A stretch of DNA of 64,000 bases from Streptomyces triticagri (GTDB lineage Bacteria; Actinomycetota; Actinomycetes; Streptomycetales; Streptomycetaceae), in NCBI RefSeq assembly GCF_003429565.1, contig NZ_QUAK01000120.1, positions 1 to 64,000 on the forward strand. The letters run 5' to 3'. The notes beneath the pieces were generated by a model, which searched no databases, had not been told where the DNA came from, and saw only the letters and a list, made by a program, of their open reading frames with translations. Of the stretch, positions 56,595 to 64,000 are shown one piece after another (within the stretch, counting starts at the first letter, position 1; each line of letters begins with the position of its first letter). Both the position numbers and the translations under genes were made by a program.

Positions 56595-57359
56595 CTACAC
56601 CTGAGGGCGATTTCCGGTCAGCGGGAACGAGCCCGCGATTCCGTCGAGAATCACTTCGATCTTGCGGTTGAGCCAGTCCTCGGGGCGTCCGCCGATGACC
56701 CGCTCGAAGGCGTCCGCCACCGGCCCCGGCGCTTCACCCCTGACGTCCTCGAGCATCCTGCGCCGCAGCTGGGCGGTCTCCTCCGCGCCCGTCGCCGGCC
56801 GGCCCTCCTGCTGCCCGGCGAGGAAGTAGAGCAGCACCTGTTCGTTGACCAAGTCCTGAGCCAGGACGGCGGATTCGGGATCCATCCCGAGCTCCACGAG
56901 CACGGCCGTGGCCCGAGCACCCTGGCGCGCGTACTCCACGAGCCCTCCGCGCAGCGCCGCGACATGGAGAGCCAGACCGGGGTGCTCGTCGAACATGCGG
57001 AACGTGGTACGCACCAGCGCCCGCAGATACGGTCGCCAACTCGCGTACGGAGGCGGCCACTCCATCGAGGCGACCACATGGTCCGCGGCAGCCGCGAGCA
57101 GCGCCTCCTTCTGCGGGAAGTAACGGTAGAGCGTGGAGTGCTTCACCCCGAGATGCCGGGCCACCGCACTCATGCTGAGCTCCTCGAACCCCACCGCGAC
57201 GGCTGCTTCCACGATGGATCGCCGCCCCACCTGGGGCGGGCGGCCGAGCTTGGGGACGTGCAGCCGGGCACTGAGCTCGGCATGCGGACGCTGCCGATCG
57301 GCCGGTGGACTCTGCGGGTCGGCGGGACGACGGTGCGGGTCGGCGGGAGTACGCGACAT
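56595..57359 (-). CDS. TetR-family regulator beside the biosynthetic operon
   Basis: A 254-residue regulator. Helix-turn-helix: ELSMSAVARHLGVKHSTLYR, then YFPQKEALLAAAADHVV. The ligand domain starts with WPPPYASWRPYLRALVRTTF. The leader has repeated Pro-Ala-Asp-Pro segments. ATG at 57359 is favoured over 57404. It is divergent from the thioesterase gene and site C of the shared operator lies 73-100 bases upstream of it, so it probably controls itself, the thioesterase and the other operator-bearing genes. It precedes the biosynthetic operon on the same strand. Confidence 0.9.
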   Translation of the reverse strand: MSRTPADPHRRPADPQSPPADRQRPHAELSARLHVPKLGRPPQVGRRSIVEAAVAVGFEELSMSAVARHLGVKHSTLYRYFPQKEALLAAAADHVVASMEWPPPYASWRPYLRALVRTTFRMFDEHPGLALHVAALRGGLVEYARQGARATAVLVELGMDPESAVLAQDLVNEQVLLYFLAGQQEGRPATGAEETAQLRRRMLEDVRGEAPGPVADAFERVIGGRPEDWLNRKIEVILDGIAGSFPLTGNRPQV

Positions 57360-57431
57360 ACGGCCATTGTCTCCGAGCCGGAACCCTGGCGGTAACCGGG
57401 GCACACCCCCTCGCGGGGACTGGATCCGGCC

Positions 57432-57459
57432 ATTTAATTACAGCAAGTCGCTAATAAGT
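57432..57459. promoter_or_regulatory. Shared siderophore-locus operator, site C (tetR/thioesterase)
   Basis: On the leftward strand it reads ACTTATTAGCGACTTGCTGT and then AATTAAAT, the same layout as the sister sites with a weaker core. A rightward -35 TTACAG (57438-57443) and -10 TAGGGT (57460-57465), 16 bases apart, overlap it. A 12-of-19 iron-box-like sequence lies at 57454-57472. Confidence 0.65.
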
Positions 57460-57633
57460 TAGGGTACCCGTGGTAGCTTGCCGGTTGACTGCGATCGCAC
57501 CTGCCGCGGCCGCATTCACCAGCCCGCCCACCCATGACGTCCCGACCGCCGAGGAGGCGACACTTCCGGCGGTTCGGCCCCGGAGCAGCAGGTCACGACA
57601 GCAGGTCAGGACAGCACAGAGGGGAAGCATCGG

Positions 57634-57753
57634 ATGACCCGCACGACGCGCCGCCGACTCCGTCCGCCACCGGGTGCGCTGCACGCGTGTCCATGCGATC
57701 CGACACCGATGCCTCCGGACCGGCCCTGCCCGCCGCCCGACGCCGCCCGATGA
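57634..57753 (+). CDS. Small ORF (39 codons) coupled to the thioesterase gene
   Basis: ATG at 57634 is preceded by AGAGGGGAAGC, the best ribosome site in the region. The frame runs 39 codons (Arg/Pro-rich, starting MTRTTRRRLRPPPGALH) to a TGA at 57751-57753 that overlaps the thioesterase ATG as ATGA. It could be a translated leader that couples thioesterase translation, or a chance frame whose ribosome site is the real signal. No domain is recognised. Confidence 0.4.
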   Translation: MTRTTRRRLRPPPGALHACPCDPTPMPPDRPCPPPDAAR

Positions 57754-58607
57754 GTGCATCGTCACGTCCCCTCGAAAACCCGCAGCAGCCAAGGACAACC
57801 GGCGTCCACCGGGCGCCCGTTCACGCCCACCCCACGGCCCGCTGGGTCCGCTGTCTGCAACCCCGCCCGGACGCCACCCTGCGTCTGATCCTCCTGCCGC
57901 ACGCGGGAGGCGGTTCGGGCTTCTTCCGTATGTGGCCGGCGCTGCTGCCGGACAGCATCGAACCCTGGGCCGTGCAGTACCCGGGGCGCGAACGCCGCGC
58001 CGCGGAGCCGCTCCCCGCGCGCCTCGTGGACGTCGTGGCCGACGCCACCGCGGAGTTACACCCACTCCTCGACCGCCCCACAGGTTTCTTCGGTCACAGC
58101 ATGGGCGCGACGATCGCCTACGAGATCGTCCACCGCCTCGCGACCGAGCACCCCACCGCATTCCGCCAGGTCGCCCACCTCTTCGTATCGGCCCGGCAGG
58201 CTCCGCACCACCCACGCAGGGGCATGATCCACACTCTCCCCGACGACGAGTTCGCCGAGGTGCTGCGCCGGCACGGGGGCACCCAGGACGCCGTACTCGA
58301 CGACCCGGAGATGTGGGAACTCTTCCAGCCGATCCTCCGCAACGACTACCGCATGGCGGAGACCCATCGGCCGACGCCGACGACGCCCCCTCTCCCCGTG
58401 GACATCACCGCTCTGACGGGAGATGACGACCCGTCCGTGCACTCCCCCGCCGCGGCACGGTGGTCCGATGCCGGCGACGGCGAGTTCACTCACCGCCGCT
58501 GGCCCGGAGGACACTTCTACCTCGTCCCGTACGCCGCCGAAGTGGCCGCGACCGTCGCACGACTGCTCCGGGATTCGGCGGAACGCGGGGCTTCCGCTGC
58601 TACTTGA
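57750..58607 (+). CDS. Type II thioesterase
   Basis: An alpha/beta hydrolase of about 285 residues that clears misloaded carrier proteins or releases product in NRPS/PKS systems. Catalytic triad: Ser in FFGHSMGATIAYE, Asp in TGDDDPSV, His in PGGHFYLV. LILLPHAGGGSGFFRMW is the typical N-terminal oxyanion region. The start at 57750 is favoured because it overlaps the stop of a small ORF having a strong ribosome site; an in-frame start at 57534 would add an arginine-rich leader without homology. No thioesterase domain exists in the PKS or NRPS genes, so this protein may have a release role. It converges on the lipoprotein gene with a duplicated 23-bp junction. Confidence 0.88.
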   Translation: MSASSRPLENPQQPRTTGVHRAPVHAHPTARWVRCLQPRPDATLRLILLPHAGGGSGFFRMWPALLPDSIEPWAVQYPGRERRAAEPLPARLVDVVADATAELHPLLDRPTGFFGHSMGATIAYEIVHRLATEHPTAFRQVAHLFVSARQAPHHPRRGMIHTLPDDEFAEVLRRHGGTQDAVLDDPEMWELFQPILRNDYRMAETHRPTPTTPPLPVDITALTGDDDPSVHSPAAARWSDAGDGEFTHRRWPGGHFYLVPYAAEVAATVARLLRDSAERGASAAT

Positions 58608-58642
58608 CCGCCTTGAAGACTGCTACTTGACGGCCTTGAAGG
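58597..58642. repeat. 23-bp tandem duplication at the thioesterase/receptor 3' junction
   Basis: Units 58597-58619 and 58620-58642 (CTGCTACTTGACSGCCTTGAAGR) agree at 21 of 23 positions. Unit 2 encodes the Phe-Lys-Ala-Val-Lys-stop end of the lipoprotein on the minus strand. Unit 1 repeats that end beyond the stop and also supplies the last codons and TGA of the thioesterase. Confidence 0.85.
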
Positions 58643-59636
58643 ACGGGGCCAGCTCGTCGAGGAGCCAAGGGATCCCGAGGATCGACGGGTTGCGCAGCTC
58701 CGTGATGGTCGCGTTGTCCACCGGCGCGTAGACCCCCGTCGTCTTGACCTTGGTGAACGAGGGGCCCTTCTCCAGCGTGTTGCGCACCTGCGGCGAGGTG
58801 AACCCGATCACCGTCAGATCGGAGGCGAGCTTCTCGGCCTGCTCAGGACTGAGCATCCCGGGCTGGGTCTTGCTCGCCGACTTCTCCGTGCCCTGCAGCG
58901 TCGGATTCACCTCGAGGCCGAGCGCCTGCAGGAACTTCACGGCGAAGTCGTCGGGCGAGGCGATCGTGGCGATCTGGGTGGCCGAGTAGGCGTACGAGGC
59001 GGAGAAGGTCCTGCCCTCGAGCTTCGGGTACCGCCTCGCGGTCGCCGCGATCAGCTTCTCCGTGTCACCCACGGCCTTCTTCGCCTCGTCCGGCTTGCCG
59101 AGGGCCTTGCCGATCTTCTCTTCCCGGCTCTGCCAGGAGTCCTCGGCGGCCGACTTGCCTGGGGCGAGGGTGGGCGCGATCTGGCTGAGCCTGGCGTAGT
59201 TCTTGCTGATGCCGTAGTCGCCGGTGGCCAGGATGAGGTCCGGCTCGAGGGCCGCGATCTTCTCGAAGGGCATGTCCGGCGTCGTGTTGATCAGCTCGGT
59301 CTCCGAGTCGAGCTTGTCGGAGAGCCACGGGCTGACCCCTGACTTGGCGAAGGGATCCTTGGCCGCCCCCACGGGCTCGACCCCCAGCGAGATCGCGGCA
59401 TCGAGATCCATCGCGCTCAGGGCGACCACACGCTTCGGCGCGGACGCCAACTCGGCCTTCCCCTGGGAATGCTGAAGAGTCACGGGAAACGCGCCGGCAC
59501 TGCCGGTTTGCGAGTCCTTGCCGGTCTTGGCCGAGTCGTCATCGTCGGACGACCCGCACGACGCCAACCCGACGCACAGCACGCCGACCGCCAGCAATGC
59601 GCCGCCTCGTCGCGGTAACGACGAGGCCCGACGCAT
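58623..59636 (-). CDS. Ferri-siderophore-binding lipoprotein (FecB/FhuD-like)
   Basis: A 337-residue extracytoplasmic receptor. The signal peptide, MRRASSLPRRGGALLAVGVL, ends with the lipobox GLASC. The mature FecB-type body begins KRVVALSAMDLDAAISLGVE, with PFEKIAALEPDLILATGDYG typical of class III binding proteins. A frame from 59714 or 59681 would extend it, but the lipoprotein signal begins at 59636. It feeds the FecCD permeases at 59816-62010. Its promoter contains a consensus-like -35/-10 with the shared operator in the spacer and an iron box, so it is expected to be iron-repressed. Confidence 0.9.
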   Translation of the reverse strand: MRRASSLPRRGGALLAVGVLCVGLASCGSSDDDDSAKTGKDSQTGSAGAFPVTLQHSQGKAELASAPKRVVALSAMDLDAAISLGVEPVGAAKDPFAKSGVSPWLSDKLDSETELINTTPDMPFEKIAALEPDLILATGDYGISKNYARLSQIAPTLAPGKSAAEDSWQSREEKIGKALGKPDEAKKAVGDTEKLIAATARRYPKLEGRTFSASYAYSATQIATIASPDDFAVKFLQALGLEVNPTLQGTEKSASKTQPGMLSPEQAEKLASDLTVIGFTSPQVRNTLEKGPSFTKVKTTGVYAPVDNATITELRNPSILGIPWLLDELAPSFKAVK

Positions 59637-59712
59637 GCCCCCACCCTCATACCCCGCTCGCGCCGTGCGCGTCTGTCTCATCTCTCCACCCCTCGTCGCA
59701 GTTGATGCGGCC

Positions 59713-59740
59713 ACTTTAAGACAGCCTGTCTTTAATAAGC
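59713..59740. promoter_or_regulatory. Shared siderophore-locus operator, site D (receptor promoter)
   Basis: On the leftward strand, -35 TTGCTT and -10 TAAAGT are 18 bases apart, and the spacer contains the near-perfect palindrome AAGACAGGCTGTCTT. This is the best-preserved copy and fixes the register of the motif. A second binding site, an iron box, overlaps the -35 end. Confidence 0.8.
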
Positions 59741-59753
59741 AAGGCTTGCCTAA
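59735..59753. promoter_or_regulatory. Iron box upstream of the siderophore receptor
   Basis: ATAAGCAAGGCTTGCCTAA matches 13 of 19 bases of the DtxR/DmdR consensus, with intact AGGC and CCTAA blocks. It overlaps the -35 of the receptor promoter. Confidence 0.6.
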
Positions 59754-59815
59754 TTGACTGGCTTACCTGATTGACCTTCATGGGCTGCGTTCTGCCGGCC
59801 ATGGGGCGGTGGCGG

Positions 59816-60907
59816 TCAGGCCCGCGCACGGCGTCGGGTGAGAAGCCACGCCAGATAGACGCCCCCACCGAGCCCTGTGGCCAACCCGGCCGGCACTTCC
59901 ACCGACGGCACCATCCACTGGACCGCGACATCGGCCCCCTGGAGCAGCACGGCCCCGGTCAGTGCGGATACGGCGATGCCGGGCCCCGGGTCATGGGTGA
60001 GACGCCTGGCGATCTGCGGCGCGGCCAGCGCCACGAAGGTGATGGGTCCGGCCGATGCCGTGGCCACACCCACCAGGGCGACGCCGGTGGTCAGGGCGAG
60101 CAGCCGGGTACGCGACGGCGACATCCCGAGCGCACTTGCCGGCTCGTCGCCGAGGGAGAGGATGCCGATCCGCCGGCCCTGCGCCATGGCGAGCGGGAGC
60201 AGCACGACGAGGCTGACGGCGACCGGGGTCACGTTCTCCCAGCCGCGGCCGTTGAGGGTCCCGGTGAGCCAGAGTTGGGCGGTCTCGGCGTCCTGCAGTT
60301 CGGCCCGGCTGAGCAGCCAGGCGTTGAAGGAGTACGCCATCGCGGAGACACCGATGCCGACGATGATCAGCCGGTGTCCCTGCAGTCCGTCCTTCCGGCA
60401 GATGACGTGGACGAGGCAGGCGACGACGGTGCCGCCCGTGAAGGCGGCCACGGAGGTCTCCGCGGGCCCGCCCTGCCACCACAGCAGGGAGAGCAGCGCC
60501 CCGGTGGCCGCGCCGTTGCCGAAGCCGACGATGTCCGGGCTGCCGAGGGGATTGCGGGTGACGGACTGGAAGAGCGCTCCGGAGACGCCGAGTGCCGCAC
60601 CGACGAGCAGCCCGTCCAGACCGCGCGGGACACGCAGATTCATCACGATGAACCGGGTTCCCGAGTCTCCGCCGCCGGCGAGCGCGCGAACCACCGACAT
60701 GAGGGACAGCGGGTAGTCGCCGGTGGCACAGCCGACGGCGAACATCACCGCGGCGATGACGAGCAGCCCGATCGAGACGAGCAGCCCTCGCGGCCGCATC
60801 CGCAGCGACACCCGCCCGACACGCAACACCCTCGCGCCGGACAACGGCACGTCCACGGCCTGCCGTTCGGCCACCGGCTCCGGCGATGCATGGGACGCCG
60901 CGGTCAT
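59816..60907 (-). CDS. Ferri-siderophore ABC permease (FecCD family), second subunit
   Basis: A 363-residue membrane protein with about ten helices. Family motifs are RVPRGLDGLLVGAALGVSGA, FQSVTRNPLGSPDIVGFGNG and GPITFVALAAPQIARRL. ATG at 60907 overlaps the stop of the first permease by four bases. It forms the channel for the lipoprotein at 58623. No FecE-type ATPase gene is adjacent in the window. Confidence 0.9.
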   Translation of the reverse strand: MTAASHASPEPVAERQAVDVPLSGARVLRVGRVSLRMRPRGLLVSIGLLVIAAVMFAVGCATGDYPLSLMSVVRALAGGGDSGTRFIVMNLRVPRGLDGLLVGAALGVSGALFQSVTRNPLGSPDIVGFGNGAATGALLSLLWWQGGPAETSVAAFTGGTVVACLVHVICRKDGLQGHRLIIVGIGVSAMAYSFNAWLLSRAELQDAETAQLWLTGTLNGRGWENVTPVAVSLVVLLPLAMAQGRRIGILSLGDEPASALGMSPSRTRLLALTTGVALVGVATASAGPITFVALAAPQIARRLTHDPGPGIAVSALTGAVLLQGADVAVQWMVPSVEVPAGLATGLGGGVYLAWLLTRRRARA

Positions 60908-62010
60908 CGGCGCCGCCGGGCTCGGCGGGTCAGGACGACCAGGGCGGGGGCACCGAGGAAGGCGGTCACGATGCCGACCTCGAGTTCGGCGGGGCGCGCG
61001 ACGGCCCGGCCCACCACGTCGGCCACCAGGAGGAGCAGGGCGCCGAGAAGCGCCGCGTAGAAGAAGATCCATCGATGGTCGGGGCCGCTGATCGCCCGGG
61101 CGATGTGCGGCACGGCGAGGCCGACGAAGGCGATCGGGCCGACGGCGGCGGTGACCGCTCCGCACAGCAGGGTGACTGCCAGGACGCCGAGCACGCGGGT
61201 GACCCGGACGCGCGCGCCGAGAGCCGCGGCCCCTTCGTCCCCCATCGCCATGGCATCCAGCGGCCTGGTGGTGAGCACGGCAAGCAGGACACCGGCGGCG
61301 ACGAACGGCAGTACCTGCCACAGCACTTGGGCGTCGCGCCCGGCCAGCGAACCGACCGTCCAGAAGCGGAAGGCGTCGAAGACGGCCGGCCGCATCAGCA
61401 GGACGGTCGAGGTCAGCGCGGTGAGCGCGGCCGCGACCGCGGTGCCGGCGAGCACCAGCCGCGCCGGTGTGGCACCGCCCGGTCCGATCGCCCCGATCAG
61501 ATGGACGAGTCCCGTCACGGCCGCGGCGCCCGCGAGGGCGAACCAGACGTAGCCGACGAAGGTCTGCAGTCCGGCGAAGCCGATGGCCACGACGACGGCG
61601 GCCGAGGCTCCGGCGTTCACACCCATGATGCCCGGGTCTGCCAGCGGATTGCGGGTCAGCGCCTGCATCAGCGCCCCGGCCAGGCCGAGCCCCGCACCCG
61701 CCACCAGACCGAGTCCCGTACGCGGCAGGCGCATGTCCCGTACCAACTGCTCCTCGACAGTGCCGTGGTACGCGAAGAGCGCGTCGAACACGACTCCCGG
61801 CGCGATCGGCTTCGCGCCCACGGCCACCGACGCCAGAGCCGCGAGTGCGATCAACGCCAGCCCCAGCGGGGCGCCCCTGATCCGCCGGCGCCGCCGACGT
61901 CCCGAACGACTCGGACGCGGGCCGGCCGGACTCCCGGCCACCCCGGCGCCACCATCCGATTCACCTTCGGGCGGCCGTAGTTGCCGATGCTCCGCATCGA
62001 CGGTCTCCAT
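60904..62010 (-). CDS. Ferri-siderophore ABC permease (FecCD family), first subunit
   Basis: A 368-residue permease, first gene of the pair. An arginine-rich cytoplasmic N-terminus (SRSGRRRRRRIRGAPLG) precedes about ten helices. Motifs: RLPRTGLGLVAGAGLGLAGA, MQALTRNPLADPGIMGVNAG and GPIAFVGLAVPHIARAI. Promoter sequences in 62011-62071 include an iron box (14 of 19) and site E of the shared operator, so it is iron- and TetR-controlled. Confidence 0.9.
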   Translation of the reverse strand: METVDAEHRQLRPPEGESDGGAGVAGSPAGPRPSRSGRRRRRRIRGAPLGLALIALAALASVAVGAKPIAPGVVFDALFAYHGTVEEQLVRDMRLPRTGLGLVAGAGLGLAGALMQALTRNPLADPGIMGVNAGASAAVVVAIGFAGLQTFVGYVWFALAGAAAVTGLVHLIGAIGPGGATPARLVLAGTAVAAALTALTSTVLLMRPAVFDAFRFWTVGSLAGRDAQVLWQVLPFVAAGVLLAVLTTRPLDAMAMGDEGAAALGARVRVTRVLGVLAVTLLCGAVTAAVGPIAFVGLAVPHIARAISGPDHRWIFFYAALLGALLLLVADVVGRAVARPAELEVGIVTAFLGAPALVVLTRRARRRR

Positions 62011-62030
62011 GGCACCCCCTCGCTCGAATC

Positions 62031-62049
62031 TAAGGTGAAGCTAACTTAT
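62031..62049. promoter_or_regulatory. Iron box upstream of the FecCD operon
   Basis: TAAGGTGAAGCTAACTTAT matches 14 of 19 bases of the DtxR/DmdR consensus. It is immediately before the FecCD start and adjoins operator site E. Confidence 0.65.
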
Positions 62050-62071
62050 AAATGACAGCATGTCTTCATCG
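62044..62071. promoter_or_regulatory. Shared siderophore-locus operator, site E (FecCD promoter)
   Basis: ACTTATAAATGACAGCATGT, followed by CTTC, repeats the operator pattern, with a GACAGCATGTC core at 62054-62064. It lies between the divergent FecCD and B3/B4 genes and overlaps the iron box by six bases. Confidence 0.75.
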
Positions 62072-62124
62072 ATCGGGTCCGTGGTCCGTGATCCGCGGAC
62101 CGCGGTGCTCGACCTCGCCGACCC

Positions 62125-62874
62125 ATGACGGGAGAAGCCGCCCCTGTGCCTGCATCTGCCCCAACTGGCCTTCTACGGCTAACTGTTGACCCCGATGTCC
62201 GCAGCCTCGGACTGCGCCATGTGCGCGCCTGGACCCTCACCGCCCGGTGCCCGATGACCGAGCCGGCACTGAGCGCCGCGGCGGCGACCGAGCTGCTCGC
62301 CCTGTCGCCCCGGGAGGACTCCGGCGCCGGATACCGAAAGCTGCTCGCCACGCTCGGCCACCCCGGGACGACACCGGCCGGGGAGCGCCTGCGCCGGCTC
62401 GTCGCGCAGCGCCCCTGGCGGGGTCACGGTGGCGTCATCGATGCCGTCACCATCGCCTCGGTCGTCCTCGGCGGCGGCATCGGCCTGCACGACGTCACGG
62501 ACATCCCTGACGGATCAACCGTCCTCGTCCGCAGATCACCCGGCGGCGAGCGGATCGTCCCCGCCTTCTCCTCCCGCTCCCGCCCCGTGCCTTCCGGAGA
62601 CCTCACGTACGGACTCCGGGCGCCGGACGGGACGTTCACCCCCCTCGCGTGGCTGGGCAGGCAGGACTCGGACTCGGCGGACCATCAGGTGACGGCGAGC
62701 AGCCGCACGGTGTGCGTCATCGCGCTGGGACACCCCGACGACGATCCCCGGCACACGCGCACGGCGATCACCACGATCGACGGTGTCCTGCGACGACTTG
62801 GCATCCACCTGGACATCCACCCGGTACCCGACGACCACTCCACGGCCGGCCGACCTGAACGAGTGAACAAGTGA
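62125..62874 (+). CDS. B3/B4-domain (tRNA-editing-like) protein
   Basis: A 249-residue protein. GGVIDAVTIASVVLGGGIGL near residues 103-122 and DIPDGSTVLVRRSPGGERIV match the B3/B4 domain of phenylalanyl-tRNA synthetase beta and its stand-alone relatives. A GTG at 62146 (preceded by GGAGAAG) is a good alternative start to ATG 62125. It is divergent from the FecCD pair and is followed 20 bases on by the MetE-like gene, probably the same operon. Its role beside a siderophore cluster is not known. Confidence 0.65.
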   Translation: MTGEAAPVPASAPTGLLRLTVDPDVRSLGLRHVRAWTLTARCPMTEPALSAAAATELLALSPREDSGAGYRKLLATLGHPGTTPAGERLRRLVAQRPWRGHGGVIDAVTIASVVLGGGIGLHDVTDIPDGSTVLVRRSPGGERIVPAFSSRSRPVPSGDLTYGLRAPDGTFTPLAWLGRQDSDSADHQVTASSRTVCVIALGHPDDDPRHTRTAITTIDGVLRRLGIHLDIHPVPDDHSTAGRPERVNK

Positions 62875-62893
62875 CAGGTGAAGGGAGACGCAC

Positions 62894-63991
62894 ATGAGCA
62901 ACAGCACGGTGAAGGCCCAGGCGATCGGGTCGCTGCTGCGTCCGGCCGAGTTGGTGTCCGCGCAGGCGGCACTCGAGGCCGGACGTATGACGCCCGCCGA
63001 GTTCAAGGTCGTCGAGGACCGGGCGGTCGACGGTGCGCTGCGTCTGCAGGAGAGCGCAGGACTGGATGTGGTGAACGACGGCGAGATGCGCCGCACCACG
63101 TTCATGGACCACCTGCTGGCCACGGTGCCCGGCGCTCTGGACCACGAGGCACCGATCGACACGGAGACCGAGGCCGGCGGTGCGTACGCCGTCGAGAACC
63201 CGATCGCCGTGGTCGAGCCCATCGCCGCGAGCCGGAACATAGGCGTGGAGGAGTACGTGTACCTGCGCGGCCGCACCCACCTCCCCGTGAAGGTCACCGT
63301 CCCGAGCCCGCTCATGCTCTACGGGTTCTGGTCGGCCGAGCGCTCCGCGCGGGTGTACCCGGACCCCTTCGATCTGTTCGGCGCCTGGGCCGCGTTGCTC
63401 CGCTCCCAGATCGAGGAGCTCGCCGCCGTCGGCTGCACCCGCGTGCAGATCGATGCGCCCGACATGGCCGTTCTGGTGGACGAGGAGCAGCGCCGGCAAC
63501 GAGAGGCGCTGGCCATCTCGGTCGAACGCACCCTGTCGGAAGGCTGCGAACTGATCGACTCACTGGCAGCCGTGCCCGGGGTGTCGGTCTCCCTCCACCT
63601 CTGCAAGGGCAACTTCCGCAGCATGTGGGCGGCACAGGGCGGCTACGACTGGCTGGCCGAGCGGGTGTTCGCCGGAACCCCTCATGTCGACACGTACCTC
63701 CTGGAGTTCGACGACGAACGGTCCGGCGGCTTCGCACCGCTGGCCGCACTCCCTGCGGACAAGAACGTCGTCCTCGGCCTGGTGTCGACGAAGCGCGACG
63801 AGTTGGAGCCACTGGACACGTTGCTGTCGCGGGTGGACGAGGCGGCGCACCACGTCGACCGGGCCCGCATCGGCGTGTCCCCCCAGTGCGGTTTCGCCTC
63901 GGTCGCAGCAGGAGCCAACCGCATCACCCCGACCATGCAGGCGGCAAAGCTGTTCCGCGTCGGCGAACTCGCGGAGGCTGTGGGGGCGTAG
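62894..63991 (+). CDS. MetE-like (cobalamin-independent methionine synthase) C-domain protein
   Basis: A 365-residue protein equal to the C-terminal catalytic half of MetE (full enzyme about 750 residues). Zinc-binding candidates are His and Cys in SLHLCKGN and Cys in SPQCGFASVA. GSLLRPAELV is the typical N-terminal motif and FDDERSGGFAPL lies before the second Cys. Such short members are S-methyltransferases or zinc-thiol enzymes whose substrate differs from homocysteine. GAAGGGAG precedes the ATG. It is linked to the B3/B4 gene and could act on a thiol of the siderophore pathway; this is speculative. Confidence 0.78.
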   Translation: MSNSTVKAQAIGSLLRPAELVSAQAALEAGRMTPAEFKVVEDRAVDGALRLQESAGLDVVNDGEMRRTTFMDHLLATVPGALDHEAPIDTETEAGGAYAVENPIAVVEPIAASRNIGVEEYVYLRGRTHLPVKVTVPSPLMLYGFWSAERSARVYPDPFDLFGAWAALLRSQIEELAAVGCTRVQIDAPDMAVLVDEEQRRQREALAISVERTLSEGCELIDSLAAVPGVSVSLHLCKGNFRSMWAAQGGYDWLAERVFAGTPHVDTYLLEFDDERSGGFAPLAALPADKNVVLGLVSTKRDELEPLDTLLSRVDEAAHHVDRARIGVSPQCGFASVAAGANRITPTMQAAKLFRVGELAEAVGA

Positions 63992-64000
63992 GGCCGAGCG

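Noticed and set aside
57534..57749. Thioesterase start at 57534
   Set aside because: Would add 72 arginine-rich residues before the conserved domain; ATG 57750 is linked to a strong ribosome site through an overlapping small ORF.

Overview
The window is very high-GC actinobacterial DNA, most likely from a Streptomyces-like organism. The signs are third-position G/C in every real gene, twin-arginine secreted proteins, 4-bp ATGA/GTGA gene overlaps, and recognisable Streptomyces operators (Rex, DasR dre, DtxR/DmdR iron boxes, LacI type). I see no tRNA, rRNA, insertion sequence or CRISPR array.

Layout. 0-6.1 kb: the start of a leftward Tat-exported protein (cut by the window edge), then an anaerobic-type fermentation operon adhE-pflB-pflA behind a near-perfect Rex operator. 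6.2-11.4 kb: leftward formaldehyde dehydrogenase, GH19 chitinase with a DasR site, aldo/keto reductase and MFS exporter, with a divergent MarR gene. 11.5-16.4 kb: GT4 glycosyltransferase and multi-spanning membrane protein, then a two-component system. 16.5-19.5 kb: two paralogous NmrA-like oxidoreductases flanking an AraC-type regulator. 19.5-29.8 kb: a sugar-uptake and mannosidase locus (GH43-like enzyme, CUT1 ABC importer, PmoA-like protein, GH38 alpha-mannosidase, LacI regulator) with candidate LacI operators. 30-32.8 kb: subtilisin-type secreted protease and a Tat-exported GH43-like protein.

32.8-64 kb is an iron-acquisition and siderophore biosynthesis region, and it is the most interesting part. 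Uptake and control genes are a DUF2470 protein behind a strong iron box, an FAD siderophore-reductase (SIP), an IrtAB/YbtPQ-like ABC pair, two TetR regulators, a lipoprotein receptor and two FecCD permeases. The leftward biosynthetic operon, in transcription order, is: cupin protein of SznF/GrbD type; YqcI/YcgG haem N-hydroxylase fused to an MbtH domain; Cy-A-PCP NRPS; C-A-PCP NRPS (apparently frameshifted); KS-AT-ACP PKS; O-methyltransferase; salicyl-AMP ligase; salicylate synthase fused to an aryl carrier protein. The inferred product is a salicyl-thiazoline or -oxazoline NRPS-PKS siderophore that may carry an N-hydroxylated or diazeniumdiolate (graminine-like) residue. A previously unnamed operator, consensus CTTATTAATGACAGNNTGTC, recurs at five places in four promoter regions of this locus, sometimes inside the -35/-10 spacer, and marks a local TetR regulon overlaid on DtxR-type iron control. 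Domain calls are from hand-read motifs; substrate predictions are inference.
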